From CAVORB01 sp963736235 (GTDB taxonomy: Bacteria; Pseudomonadota; Gammaproteobacteria; Chromatiales; Chromatiaceae), in NCBI GenBank assembly GCA_963736235.1, contig CAVTOR010000019.1, forward strand, positions 1 through 64,000: 64,000 bases of DNA, written 5' to 3'. The notes under the pieces are model-generated. The model had not been told where the DNA came from and made no database searches. It saw nothing but the letters and a program-made list of their open reading frames with translations. The translations under genes and the position numbers were made by a program. Every line of letters starts with the position of its first letter. Within the stretch, counting starts at the first letter, position 1. This document shows positions 30,086 through 40,278 of this stretch, one piece after another.

Positions 30086-32870
30086 CAGGCGCTTTCCTCC
30101 CGCGGGCTGAGACGGCCGAGGCCGGTGAGTATGAGCAGGACGGTACCGACGACGCCGAGGTAGACCCCGAGGTCGAACAGCATGGCGCTGGCGAGCTCGA
30201 ATTTGCCCACCAGCGGGAGGGTCACGTAGGTGTAGGTCGTGGTGAGGAAGGGGTAGCCGACCAGCCAGCTCCCGAGCCCCGTCAGCACCGCGATCAGGAT
30301 CCCGCCGCCGATCAAGGGCAGGGCCTCGCCGCGGAATTGGGCCTGGGTCCGGCTCGTACCCTGGGCGATGTACTGCAGGATCAAGGCGACGCCGGTGACG
30401 AGGGCGGCGATGAATCCGCCGCCGGGCTCGTTGTGTCCGCGCAGGAACAGGAAGGCGGAGACCAGCAACGCGATCGGCAGCAGGGGCTTGGAGACCGCCT
30501 CCAGCACGATCGGGTAGCGCTCGCGGGACCAGGGGCCTCCGAGCAGGTCGGCTGGCGGGCCCCTCGAGCAGCAGCCCCCGCAGCATGACCAGGATGCCGA
30601 CGGCGGCGATGCCGAGCACCGTGATCTCGCCCAGGGTGTCGAAGCCACGGAAGTCGACGAGCAGGACGTTGACCACGTTGGTGCCGCCGCCCCCGGGCTT
30701 GCTCTCCGCCAGGTGGAAGGCGGAGATGCTGTCCGTGGAGCGGGTGAGCATGGCGTAGGTCAGGGCCGCCGCTCCACTCCCGGCGAGGACGGCGAGCAGG
30801 GTGTCCCGGGCGCGCCGGGTGACGCTGGACTCGGATGGCGTCGCCGCCGGCAGGAAATACATCGCGAGCAGCACCAGGATGACGGTGACGATCTCCACCA
30901 GCAGCTGGGTGAGGGCGAGATCCGGCGCCGAGAAGCGCGCGAACAGCAGGGACGTCATGAGCCCGACGAGGCCCAGCATCAGTACGGCGATGAAGCGGTC
31001 CCGGTGCTGGACCGCGGTGGCGATGGCGCCCGCGGCCAGAAGCAGACCGCCGAGCAGGGTGGCGAGATCAAGCGGCGCGAGCGGGCCGGATCCCGGGACG
31101 CGCACCCCCCAATATCCCGCCGTGCCGAGCGCGAGGGCGCTGGCCAGCAGGGCGAACATGTAGCGGACCAGGCTGCGGTTGTCCAACAGCCGATTCAGCC
31201 GGCCCCCGAGGGCGAAGACCAGCTCGATCGCTGATTCGGTGATGCGCTTGCCGCTGAGCTGGATGGGCATGCGCTCGGCCGCGGCGAACAACCAGTGACG
31301 CGTGGTGTAGACCAGAATGCCGCCGATCGAGGCGGCGACGCTCATGCCGAGCGCCGGCGTGAAGCCGTGCCACAGCGCGAGGCTGAACTCCGGCAGGGGC
31401 GCTTGGAGCACCGCTTCGGCGGCCGCTTCCAGCGGCGCGCGTACGGTGTAGCCGGGGAAGGTGCCGACGGCCACGCACAGCACCACCAGGATCTCCACCG
31501 GGACCTTCATCCAGCGCGGCGGCTCATGGGGTGTCTTCGTCAGGCCCTTGGGCTCGCCGTTGAAGAAGACGTCGTGGATGAAGCGCAGCGAGTAGGCGAC
31601 CGCGAACACCCCGGCGAGGGTCGCCGTCCAGGGCAGCACCCAATGCCAGGAGGCCTCCCCGAGCCACTGCAGGTGCAGGGTTTCTCCGAAGAACATCTCC
31701 TTGGAGAGGAAGCCGTTGAGCAGGGGTACCCCGGCCATCGCCGCGGCCGCGACCATCGCCAGCAGCGCGGTGTGGGGCATGAACTTGTACAGGCCGTTGA
31801 TCTTGCGCATGTCGCGGCTGCCACACTCGTGGTCGATGATGCCCGCCGCCATGAACAGCGATGCCTTGAACACCGCGTGATTGATGATGTGGAAGACGGC
31901 GGCGATCTCGCCCAGAGGGGTACCGAGGCCGAACAGCAAGGTGATGAGGCCGAGATGGCTGATGGTGGAGTAGGCGAGCAGCCCCTTGAGGTCGTTCTGG
32001 AACAGGGCGAGGTAGGCGCCGAGCAGGAGCGTCGCGAGACCCATCCCGCTGACCGCGTAGAACCAGATCTCGGTGTTCGCGAGTACCGGAAAGAATCTTC
32101 CAAGCAGGAATACTCCCGCCTTGACCATGGTCGCCGAGTGAAGATACGCGCTCACCGGCGTCGGGGCCGCCATGGCGTGGGGAAGCCAGAAGTGGAAAGG
32201 GAACTGGGCGGACTTGGTTGCGACCCCGAGCAGGAACAGGGTCATGATCGTCGGATAGAGGGGCGACTCCCGGATTGCGTCTCCCCGCGTGAGCACCGTG
32301 CTGAGGTCGTAGCTTCCGGCGATCGTTGCGATCAGCAGCACCGCCGCGAGCAGGGCGAGCCCGCCGCCGCCGGTCACGAACAGGGCCAGCCTCGCGCCCT
32401 GGCGCGCTTCCGCGTCCTTGCGGCGAAAGCCGATCAGCAGGAAGGAGGACAGGCTGGTCAGCTCCCAGAACAGGAGCATTTGCAGCAGGTTCTCGGAGAG
32501 CACGAGCCCGAGCATGGCGCCCATGAAGAGCAGCAGGTAGGCGTAGAAGCGAGGACCGCCCTCTGCCGCCGAGAGGTAGTAGCGGGCATAGAGCACCACC
32601 AGCATCCCGATGATCAGGATGAGTTGCGCGAAGAGCAGGCTGAGCCCGTCGAGGCGGAATGCGATGCTCATGCCGAGCACCGGGACCCACTCGTGGCGGT
32701 CGATCAGGACCACTCCCTCGTATACCGCGGGCATCTGCGGGAGCAGCAACAGGAGCCCCAGCGCGGCGCTGACGCTGGCCGTCAGGGCCGGCCGTACGCC
32801 GAGGCGCCGCGACAGCAGGGGCACCAGTAGAGCGCCGAGAAAGGGCAGGCAGACGATCAGAGGCAGCATG
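30085..32870 (-). CDS. mrpA: Fused Mrp antiporter subunit A/B, one frameshift
   Basis: First and largest subunit, about 928 residues. The N-terminal part is NuoL-like (FPFHFWLPHAMAAPTPVSAYLHS, the Lys in ATMVKAGVFLLGRF, FHIINHAVFKASLFMAAG). After the MbhD-like stretch DFRGFDTLGEITVLGIAAVG, a slip near 30555 leads into an MrpB domain (SAFLFLRGHNEPGGGFIAAL, GYPFLTTTYTYVTLPLVGKF). The A-B fusion is usual in Gammaproteobacteria, so the operon is AB-C-D-E-F-G. The system exports Na+ and supports pH and salt homeostasis. Confidence 0.93.
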
Positions 32871-33247
32871 GGTTTCCCGGTAGGCGAAGGCGCTCCACTT
32901 CTCCCGCGCGCGGGCGAGCACCGCGGGACGCACATGGTATCGGAGACGGCGCCTATCTGTCAGCGCCGTTTGGCTATCATGGCGGTCGGCGCCGCGGAGA
33001 GGCGGATTCTATCGCCCCGGTCGCTCGCCGGGGATCGATGCCTCTCGGAACAGACGTCCGGTCCTGCGGAGATTTGCGTCGGGTTGCGGCGGATAACCCA
33101 GCGGCACGGTGGCACCTCGGGTTGGGGTCCGGCGTGAAAGGCCAAGGCGGGCCGACGCCATCGTCTGATCGATAGATCTGTGTCGCGGCCGCTTGTGAAG
33201 CAGGGCTATAGCCCCGACTTCTCACTGGTTAATTATGCCAAGGCCTC
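32871..33247. other. Divergent intergenic region, mrp / RND adaptor (about 377 bp)
   Basis: It must hold the promoters of both operons, but no convincing sigma-70 pair stands out on either strand. The only notable structure is a perfect 12-bp palindrome GGGCTATAGCCC at 33203-33214, 34-45 bases before the adaptor start, a possible operator. A TTGTGA hexamer sits just upstream of it at 33193-33198. Confidence 0.4.
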
Positions 33248-34486
33248 TTGTCCGTGCCCAAACTCCTCAAGCTGTCCGTTCCCCTGCTCATCCTCATCGC
33301 CGGCTTCGCCGTTTTCAAGGCGCTCCAGGCGACGCGGCCCGAGTCGCCGCCGGCGGAGATTCAGGAGCGCGTGTGGCGGGTGGAGGTCGAGGAAGCTCGC
33401 CCTGGCCCGCTCGCCCCCGAGCTCGTCTTGTACGGGCGGGTGCAGACGCCGGCGCTGTTGCGCGTGGCCGCCTCCGCCGCGGCGCGGGTGGCGGAGGTCC
33501 CGGTACGGGAGGGGGAGCGCGTCGCCGCCGGGTCGCTGCTGGTCCGTCTCGATGAGCGCGACCTGCTTCCCCGTCTGCGTCAGGCGGAGGCGCAGGTGGC
33601 GGAGCTTGAGGCCCAGGTCCTGAGCGAGAAGAACCGCCACGAGACCGACCGCAGCGCCTTGGCGCAGGAGCAGAAGCTGGTGGCGATCGCGAGCGACGGG
33701 GTCGAGCGGGCGCAGAGGCTGAAGAAGCAGAGGGTCGGCTCGGACTCCGAGCTCGACGCGGCCGAGGAGGCGCTGGCGAGGCAGGCGCTCGCGGTCAGCA
33801 ACCGGCAAATGAGCATCAGCGACCATCCGGCGCGCCTGACGGCGCTCGACGCGCGGCTGGAGAGCGCCCGGGCGAAGCTCGACGAGGTCCGGCTCCAGGT
33901 CGATCGCTCCACCGTCGCGGCGCCCTACGACGGGGTGGTGACGGATGTGGCGGTGACCGCCGGCGACCAGGTCAAGCAGGACGAGGTGCTGATGCGGTTC
34001 TACGGCCTGGATGATCTCGAGGTGAGGGCGCGGATTCCCGCTCCCTATCAGGCGGAGATTCGCGAGGTGCTGGCAGCCGGCCCAGGGCTGGCGGCTGTCG
34101 CGGACGTTGGCGGCGGTCGGGTCGATCTCAGTCTGGAGCGACTCTCGGGCCAGGCGGATCCGAGCGGAGTGGACGGCTTGTTCAGCGTGGTTGGCGATCC
34201 CAGTCCGCTGCGCCTGGGGCAAATGATCACGGCGCGCCTGCAGCGCCTCCCGCAGCCCGACGCGGTTGCCGTTCCCTTTCAGGCGGTCTACGGGGGCGAC
34301 CGAATCTACAAGCTGGTCGGCGGACGAATGGTGGGCGTTCAGGTCGAGACCCTGGGCGGTCTGGCCGATGGAGATGGGGGCGAACGCCTGCTGGTGCGTT
34401 CGCCCGAGCTGAGCACGGGTGATCAGGTGGTGGTGACCCACATGCCCAATGCGCTGGACGGGCTGCGGGCGGAGCCGGCGCCATGA
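33248..34486 (+). CDS. RND efflux periplasmic adaptor (membrane fusion protein)
   Basis: A 412-residue adaptor linking an inner-membrane RND pump to an outer-membrane channel. It has an N-terminal membrane anchor (LLKLSVPLLILIAGFAVFKAL), a lipoyl domain (VPVREGERVAAGSLLVRLDE), a coiled-coil hairpin at about 120-210, the returning lipoyl half STVAAPYDGVVTDVAVTAGD and a beta-barrel. The start is TTG at 33248 or GTG at 33254; both retain the anchor. Its stop overlaps the pump start as ATGA. No TolC-like gene is adjacent. Confidence 0.9.
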   Translation: MSVPKLLKLSVPLLILIAGFAVFKALQATRPESPPAEIQERVWRVEVEEARPGPLAPELVLYGRVQTPALLRVAASAAARVAEVPVREGERVAAGSLLVRLDERDLLPRLRQAEAQVAELEAQVLSEKNRHETDRSALAQEQKLVAIASDGVERAQRLKKQRVGSDSELDAAEEALARQALAVSNRQMSISDHPARLTALDARLESARAKLDEVRLQVDRSTVAAPYDGVVTDVAVTAGDQVKQDEVLMRFYGLDDLEVRARIPAPYQAEIREVLAAGPGLAAVADVGGGRVDLSLERLSGQADPSGVDGLFSVVGDPSPLRLGQMITARLQRLPQPDAVAVPFQAVYGGDRIYKLVGGRMVGVQVETLGGLADGDGGERLLVRSPELSTGDQVVVTHMPNALDGLRAEPAP

Positions 34487-37400
34487 ACGGACACAAGAGC
34501 GACCTGCTGGGGTTATTCGCCCATCACAAGGTGGCGGCCAACCTGTTGATGCTCATCATGATCCTGGCTGGCGTCCTGGCCCTGGATCGACTCAATGTCC
34601 AGTTCTTCCCCAATTTCGATCTGGACATCGTCACCGTACGCGTGGTTTGGACCGGGGCCAGCGCGGAGGACGTCGAGGAGGGCATCACCGAGCCTCTGGA
34701 GCAGCGGCTGCGCACGGTGGACGACCTCTACAAGCTGACCTCGACCTCCGCCCAGGGCATCTCCTCCATTACCCTGGAATTCCGCGAGGGCACTGATCCC
34801 CTGCTGGCCCTGGATCAGGTGCGGCGCTTCGTCGACGAATTCCGCAACTTCCCCCAGGACGCGGAGAAGCCGGAGGTGGCGCTCGCCACGCGTTACGAGT
34901 CGGTGGCGCGGGTGCTGATCACGGGCCTCACGGAGCCGGCGGAGATGCGTCGACTGGCCCGCCGTTTCGAGACCGAGCTGCTGGACCGGGGGATCGATCG
35001 GGTCGACATCTCGGGCCTGCCGGAAGAGGAGATCAGCATCCAGGTGGACAACGAGCGCCTGGAGCAGCTGGAGCTCGGCCTGGATGCGATCGGGGAGCGC
35101 GTCGGCGCCTTCAGTCGCGACCTGCCGGCGGGCTCGGTCGGCCGCGGCGAGGGGGCGCGCGAGCTGCGCAGTCTCGACAAGCGGCGCGATGCCCTGGAGT
35201 TCGCCCGCATCGCCGGTGAAGACCGGGGACGGACGCCCGCATCGACCTCGGCGAGGTTGCCGAGATCCGGCGCGCGCCCCGGGACGGCGGTGTGTTCCTC
35301 ACCGTGGACGGAGAGCCCGCGGTGGAGCTCCAGCTGCAGCGGGCGGAGCAGGGCAACTCGCTGCAGGCCGCCCGTGTCCTGGAGGCCTGGCTCGCGGATA
35401 CGCGTCCGCGCCTTCCCCCGGGGGTGGAGCTGCACGGTCTACGATGAGTCCTGGCAGCTGATCAAGGAGCGCATCATGCTGCTGGTCAAGAACGGTCTCG
35501 GCGGCTTGGTGCTGGTGGTGGCCATCCTCTACCTGTTCCTCACCGGTCGCGTGGCCTTCTGGGTTGCCTGGGGCATCCCGGTCTCCTTCCTGGCTACGCT
35601 GTTCATCCTCTGGCTGGCCGGCGGCAGCATCAACATGATCAGCCTGTTCGCGCTCATCATGGCGCTCGGCATTATCGTGGACGATGCCATCGTGGTCGGG
35701 GAGGACGCCCTCGCCCACTATCAGATGGGAGAGGAGCCCCTGTTGGCCGCCGAGGGCGGTGCGCGGCGCATGCTGGCCCCGTCATCGCCTCCTCGCTGAC
35801 CACCATCGCCGCGTTCCTGCCGCTGATGCTGATCGGAGGGCGAATCGGCAACATCCTGTTCGCGATCCCGCTGGTGATCGTGAGCGTGATCGTCGCGTCC
35901 CTGGTCGAGAGCTTCTTCGTGCTTCCGGGCCACCTGCGCCATTCCTTCCTGCATGCCCACAAGGTCAGGCCGGCCTCGCTGCGGGCGCGCCTTGATCGGG
36001 GCTTCGCCTATTTCCGCGATCGCCTGTTCCGGCCCGTGGCGCGGCTCGCCATCCACAACCGCTTCACCACGGTGGCCGCCGCGATCGCGCTGCTTGTGGT
36101 CGCCGTCGGTCTGCTCCAGGGTGGGCGGTTGAAGTTCCCTTTCTTCCCTCGCCGGAGGCCCAGATCCTCTCCGCCGACGCCACCTTCGTCGCGGGGACCC
36201 CTCGCGCACGGGTTGACGCGTTTCTCTCTCACCTTGAGCGAGACCCTGAACCAGACCGAGCGCGAGTTGGGCCAGGGCGACTTGGTGAAGCTCGCCGTGG
36301 CCATTCATGGCGCCAAGGCGTCGGCGGGGCATGGGGGTGGAAGGGGAGGCAGCGGAGAGCAACTCGGCGCCCTCGAGGTCGAGCTTTTGCCTCCGGACGC
36401 GCGCAGCGTGCGCAACGACGAGTTCATGCGCGCCTGGCGCGAGCGGATCCGGCTGCCGGCCGGGATCTGAGGCCTTCACCATCACCTCGCGGCGGGCGGG
36501 TCCTCCGGGCCGTGACCTCTCGGTGCGGCTCACCGGGGGTAGCGCGGAGCAGCTCAAGGAGGCAGCCCTGTCCCTATCGGAGACGCTCAAGGGCATCCCC
36601 GGGGTGAGCGAGGTCGAGGACGACATGGCCTATGGCCGCGAGCAGATCATTTACTCGCTCACTCCCGCGGGCGAGGCCCTCGGGCTCACGGTGGCGGATC
36701 TCGGGCGCCAGCTGCGCACCGCCTTCGACGGCAAGCTGGTCCAGATCTTCCAGGACGGTCCAGACGAGGTGGAGGTGCGGGTCAAGCTACCGGACGCGGA
36801 ACGCGACCGCCTCGGCAGTCTCTATCGTTTGAATGTCCAGATCCCGTCGGGGGAGTCCGTGCCCCTCACCTCCGTGGCCGAATGGCGTTCCCGCCGCGGG
36901 TTCGAGGTTCTGCGCCACGCGGAGGGGCGTCTCGCGGTTGAGGTCACGGCGGACGTGGACCCGCGGCAGACCTCCGTCGATACGATTATCGCCGGATTGC
37001 AGCAAAGGACCCTGCCCGAGCTCCAGCAGTTGTATCCCATTAGCCATAGCTTCGAGGGCCGGTCGGCGGACCAGCGCGAGACCCTGGGTGACATGCGCAA
37101 GGGCCTGATGCTCGGTCTGGTGCTGATCTACCTGATCCTGGCCTGGGTGTTCGCGTCCTACGGCTGGCCGTTAGTGGTCATGTCGATCATTCCCTTCGGT
37201 CTCACCGGGGCACTGTTCGGGCACTGGCTGATGGGTATCGATCTGACCATCCTCTCGCTATTCGGCCTGTTCGGCCTGTCCGGTATCGTGGTCAACGACT
37301 CCATCATTCTGGTGAGCTTTTACAAACGGCTGCGGGAGCAGGGGATGGAAATGATGGAGGCGCTGGTGGAGGCGTCCTGCCAGCGCCTGCGTGCCGTCCT

Positions 37401-37635
37401 GCTGACGTCGCTGACCACCATCGCCGGGCTTACCCCGCTCCTGTTCGAGACCTCGTTCCAGGCCCAGTTCCTGATACCGATGGCGACATCGATCGCCTTC
37501 GGCCTCGGATTCGCGACCGTGCTGGTGCTTTTGGTCATTCCCTCGCTGTTGTCCCTTCACGAGAGCGTCCACGCGACCCTGGGGCGCTGGATTGGGCGAG
37601 CGCGCTCCGCGTCGGGAGATGCCGCCGACGGATGA
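34483..37635 (+). CDS. RND efflux transporter permease, several frameshifts
   Basis: Proton-driven AcrB-type pump of about 1,050 residues. The start (KVAANLLMLIMILAGVLALD), the porter segment (VVWTGASAEDVEEGITEPLE) and TM4 with paired Asp in ALGIIVDDAIVVGED are seen. The second half has TM10 with GLSGIVVNDSIILVSFYKRL and ends about 37635. Slips near 35225, 35440, 35785, 36160 and 36340-36460 break the frame; the first two compensate each other. Substrate cannot be told from sequence; the small residue set in TM4 fits the multidrug-like HAE group rather than the metal pumps. Confidence 0.88.
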
Positions 37636-37764
37636 CCTTTGTGAGTCGCAAGGTTTGGGCGGGAATGCGCTCAGCCGGCTGATCGGATTCAGTGAGGACA
37701 GTCGCGCGCGGCGCGGGCCTTAACGAAAGCGCGCGAGAAATGGGCCTGAACCGAAGGAGCTTGA

Positions 37765-37790
37765 CCCCATAGAAATGGGGATGCTTTTAT
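37765..37790 (+). terminator. Weak terminator-like hairpin after the RND pump
   Basis: CCCCAT (37765-37770), loop AGAA, ATGGGG (37775-37780), followed by ATGCTTTTAT. Only four U follow in a row and the site is 130 bases past the pump stop, so its strength is doubtful. The 37636-37883 interval between the two convergent genes holds nothing else I recognise. Confidence 0.4.
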
Positions 37791-37883
37791 GGTGCTGCCG
37801 TGAGGGCAGGGCCGATGGCGAGCACCAATCCCCGCCTGACCTCAGCCAGGCGAAGGATGGTTCACAGCCGTGGGAAGGGCGAG

Positions 37884-38423
37884 TCAGCGGCGGCGCGCGG
37901 CGAGCATCGCATCGATCTCGCGCTCGGCCTCGGCCCAGTTCTGGGCATTGAAGCCGGGGTCGAAGTTGCGCTTCTCGGCCTTGTAGTAGGCGGCCTCCTC
38001 GATCATCTTGTACCTCTCCTGCGCGGAGACGACGCTGGATGCGGGCTGAGGGCGCGATCTCTCTTCCAGCGGCAAGCTAGACTGGGGAGAACGGGGAGCC
38101 GCGGCCGGCATCGGTCTTGCGGTTGCGGCTGGTCTCGCGGCCGCCGCAGGGGTTCGGCCGGCGGCGGGGGCGCTGGCGGGCTTCGCCGCGGTCCTGGGTG
38201 CCGCGGCCTTTCCGACAGCGGTTTTCTTGGTCGCTCGGGCCGCTACCTTCTTGGTCGCAAGCTGGGGCTTTTGGGCGGCCGCGCTGGTCGCGTCGGCGGT
38301 CTTGGCGACCTCCTTCTTGGTGCCGGTCTTCTTCGCTACGGCCTTTTTGGAAAGGGTTTTCTGGGCGGCCTCGGGTTTAGCCGCGGCCTTTTTGGTTACG
38401 ATCCTTTTTTCGTCATCAGCCAT
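37884..38423 (-). CDS. Lysine/alanine-rich histone-H1-like protein with C-terminal DUF2934
   Basis: A 179-residue protein in two parts. Residues 4-130 are low-complexity, rich in Lys, Ala and Pro, with repeats of the AAKK/VAKKT kind seen in histone-H1-like bacterial proteins. Residues 138-175 are a DUF2934 domain (RYKMIEEAAYYKAEKR, then NWAEAEREIDAML). The start ATG at 38423 follows AAGAGGCGAG and a promoter-like pair. The basic tail suggests binding to DNA or RNA; DUF2934 has no known function. Confidence 0.85.
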   Translation of the reverse strand: MADDEKRIVTKKAAAKPEAAQKTLSKKAVAKKTGTKKEVAKTADATSAAAQKPQLATKKVAARATKKTAVGKAAAPRTAAKPASAPAAGRTPAAAARPAATARPMPAAAPRSPQSSLPLEERSRPQPASSVVSAQERYKMIEEAAYYKAEKRNFDPGFNAQNWAEAEREIDAMLAARRR

Positions 38424-38442
38424 GTCACTCACTCGCCTCTTG

Positions 38443-38470
38443 GTAATAGTCCGGTCTAGTTGAATTACAA
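38443..38470 (-). promoter_or_regulatory. Putative promoter of the DUF2934 gene
   Basis: On the minus strand TTGTAA (38470-38465), a 16-base spacer and TATTAC (38448-38443), 20 bases before the ATG. Four of six positions match consensus in each hexamer. Confidence 0.3.
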
Positions 38471-38670
38471 GTTTTCCTAGCTGGGGGTCGGATAGATGGG
38501 ATGGACCTTCGTGCTTATGCGCCGCGACTGAGGCGGCTACTCGGTGCGCGTAATGATAACTTGGATTTCGGCCCGAGACAGATTTTTGGGCGAGATCTTT
38601 TTCCGGGTCTCGCCGATCGGATAAATCGCGCCGGGAAACGATGGGGCTCATGAGAATCCGGGAACGGATC

Positions 38671-39093
38671 TCAGTCGTCATGACGCCCGTCGGAGCGCAG
38701 CTTCTTGGTGATTCCGCGCTTGCGCTTCTCCGTGAGACGGCGCTCCTTCGATGCCTTCGTTGGACGGGTCTTCTTGCGTGGCTTGGGCTTGTGGGCGGCC
38801 TGGCGAATAAGGGCCGCAAGCCGTTCAAGCGCGTCTTCGCGGTTGCGCTCCCGATTGCGGAAGCGATGCGCCTCGATGGTGATGACGCCGTCGCTGCTGG
38901 CGCGCCGACCGGCGAGCCGGATCAAGCGCGCGCGCACGCCTTCCGGCAGTGACGGAGACTGGGCCGCGTCGAACCTCAGTTGCACCGCTGTCGCCACCTT
39001 GTTGACGTTCTGGCCGCCGGGTCCGGGGGAGCGTGTGAACCGCTCCTCGAGCTCCGACTCGCCGATGCTGATGGTTGCTGTGATGGGGATCAT
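38671..39093 (-). CDS. arfB: Alternative ribosome-rescue factor B (peptidyl-tRNA hydrolase)
   Basis: Releases stalled ribosomes on non-stop mRNA. At 140 residues it matches E. coli ArfB (YaeJ) in length. It carries the catalytic GGQ in SPGPGGQNVNKV at about 26-30 and the basic C-terminal tail (KPKPRKKTRPTKASKERR) that enters the empty mRNA channel. ATG at 39093 gives the standard start MIPITATISIGESELEERF. It is not clearly co-transcribed with its neighbours. Confidence 0.93.
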   Translation of the reverse strand: MIPITATISIGESELEERFTRSPGPGGQNVNKVATAVQLRFDAAQSPSLPEGVRARLIRLAGRRASSDGVITIEAHRFRNRERNREDALERLAALIRQAAHKPKPRKKTRPTKASKERRLTEKRKRGITKKLRSDGRHDD

Positions 39094-39177
39094 TGGCGGC
39101 AGTGGTCTTGGGAGCGCGCGGCTGTGGGTCGTCGACCGCGATCGACACCGGCGGTGGGGCCGCCGGTGCACGAGTGG

Positions 39178-40275
39178 TTACTGGGTTGGAGATGGACCGG
39201 TCCCGCCCTCGCTCGACGCGTCGCCGTCCGAGGTGGGTGAGCCGTCCGGGTCGTCCGCGGTTTGCGGCTCGGCGTCGTCGTCCGGTCCTGCATCTTCGGC
39301 CTCGATGAGGCCGCTCGCCTGGAGCAGGGATGCTCGGTCCATGGTCAGCCCCTCGGCCACGTACGCTGGTAGCACGAAGATGTACGGGAGGTCGGAGACC
39401 CGCAGCGACCAGTCTTCACTGTCTCCGATTTCGGATAGGCGATACTCGCGCGTCTCTCCGGTTCCCAATGTGACCACAAAGACTTTCTGCGGTGCCACCG
39501 TCGCGTCTGCTTCGCTGCCGGGCGCGGCACTGGCGGCGATCGAGCTGAAATCGAGCCTCGCCAGCTTGCGCGCGGCCTCGTCGACCGCCTGCTGGTCTAG
39601 CTCCTCGCCCTCGGCGGCGTCCACCAGCCTCCAGACGCCGTTCTCGCGCTCGACGGTTGCGTCCGCCAGCCGCATGCCCTGGATGTCCTCCGCCGGGAGG
39701 TGGAGATGGGCCTTGTCGGTCCAGTCGTTCGCCTTCTCGGATGCATCGAACAGCGCGAGCTCGGCCTCGTAGACCGCCTGCTCGCCAGCGGCGCGAACGT
39801 ACAGCCGGCGGAACCCGGGCGAGTCGCCGAGGTACAGGGTAGTGGCCGGCGTATCCGCGCCTTCCAGCGTCAGGCGCCGCTCGAACTCGGTCTCCGCCAC
39901 CTTGAAGCGCGTCAGGGCCGACTCGGAGGTGGCTACCGGCAGGCGTTTCTCGATTGCCGCGAGCTTGCCCAGCAGCTCGTCGATCTTGAACCCGGCGGCG
40001 GGGAAGTCCCCGAGGCCGGGTATCCGCCACGCGCCGTCCTTTCTCTCCAGCACCAACGGCTCCGTTTCCGGAGTCTCGATCCGGATGCGGGTGATCCGTT
40101 CGCGGTCGATGGCGAGCAGGGGACCCTGGGATTGGGCCGGTGCCAGGTCGCGCCCCCCGAGTCCGAGGACCAGGGCGAAGGCGACCTGCACCAACAGCAG
40201 GATGGTGAGTGCGGCGGCAAGCGGCGTGAGGGAGCTGCGGGTGATTGCCGGGTTGACGTTGTTACCTGCTTGCAT
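39178..40275 (-). CDS. DUF4340 domain protein of a Gld-like ABC system
   Basis: A 365-residue protein with an N-terminal membrane anchor (LTPLAAALTILLLVQVAFALVL) and an exported beta-rich domain of the DUF4340 family. Repeated strands such as ITRIRIETPETEPLVLERKDG and GMRLADATVERENGVWRLVDA are typical. The C-terminus is acidic and disordered. Its start is 3 bases after the stop of the ABC permease-GldG fusion, so the three genes form one operon. The molecular role of DUF4340 in this context is not established. Confidence 0.85.
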   Translation of the reverse strand: MQAGNNVNPAITRSSLTPLAAALTILLLVQVAFALVLGLGGRDLAPAQSQGPLLAIDRERITRIRIETPETEPLVLERKDGAWRIPGLGDFPAAGFKIDELLGKLAAIEKRLPVATSESALTRFKVAETEFERRLTLEGADTPATTLYLGDSPGFRRLYVRAAGEQAVYEAELALFDASEKANDWTDKAHLHLPAEDIQGMRLADATVERENGVWRLVDAAEGEELDQQAVDEAARKLARLDFSSIAASAAPGSEADATVAPQKVFVVTLGTGETREYRLSEIGDSEDWSLRVSDLPYIFVLPAYVAEGLTMDRASLLQASGLIEAEDAGPDDDAEPQTADDPDGSPTSDGDASSEGGTGPSPTQ

Positions 40276-40278
40276 GGC

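Noticed and set aside
31295..32830. Open frame of 511 codons on the plus strand
   Set aside because: Antisense to mrpA/B; rich in Arg, Glu, Gln and His as expected for a complement of a membrane protein.
37884..38420. Lysine/alanine repeats as a DNA tandem repeat
   Set aside because: The DNA shows no regular period; the pattern comes from biased amino-acid composition.
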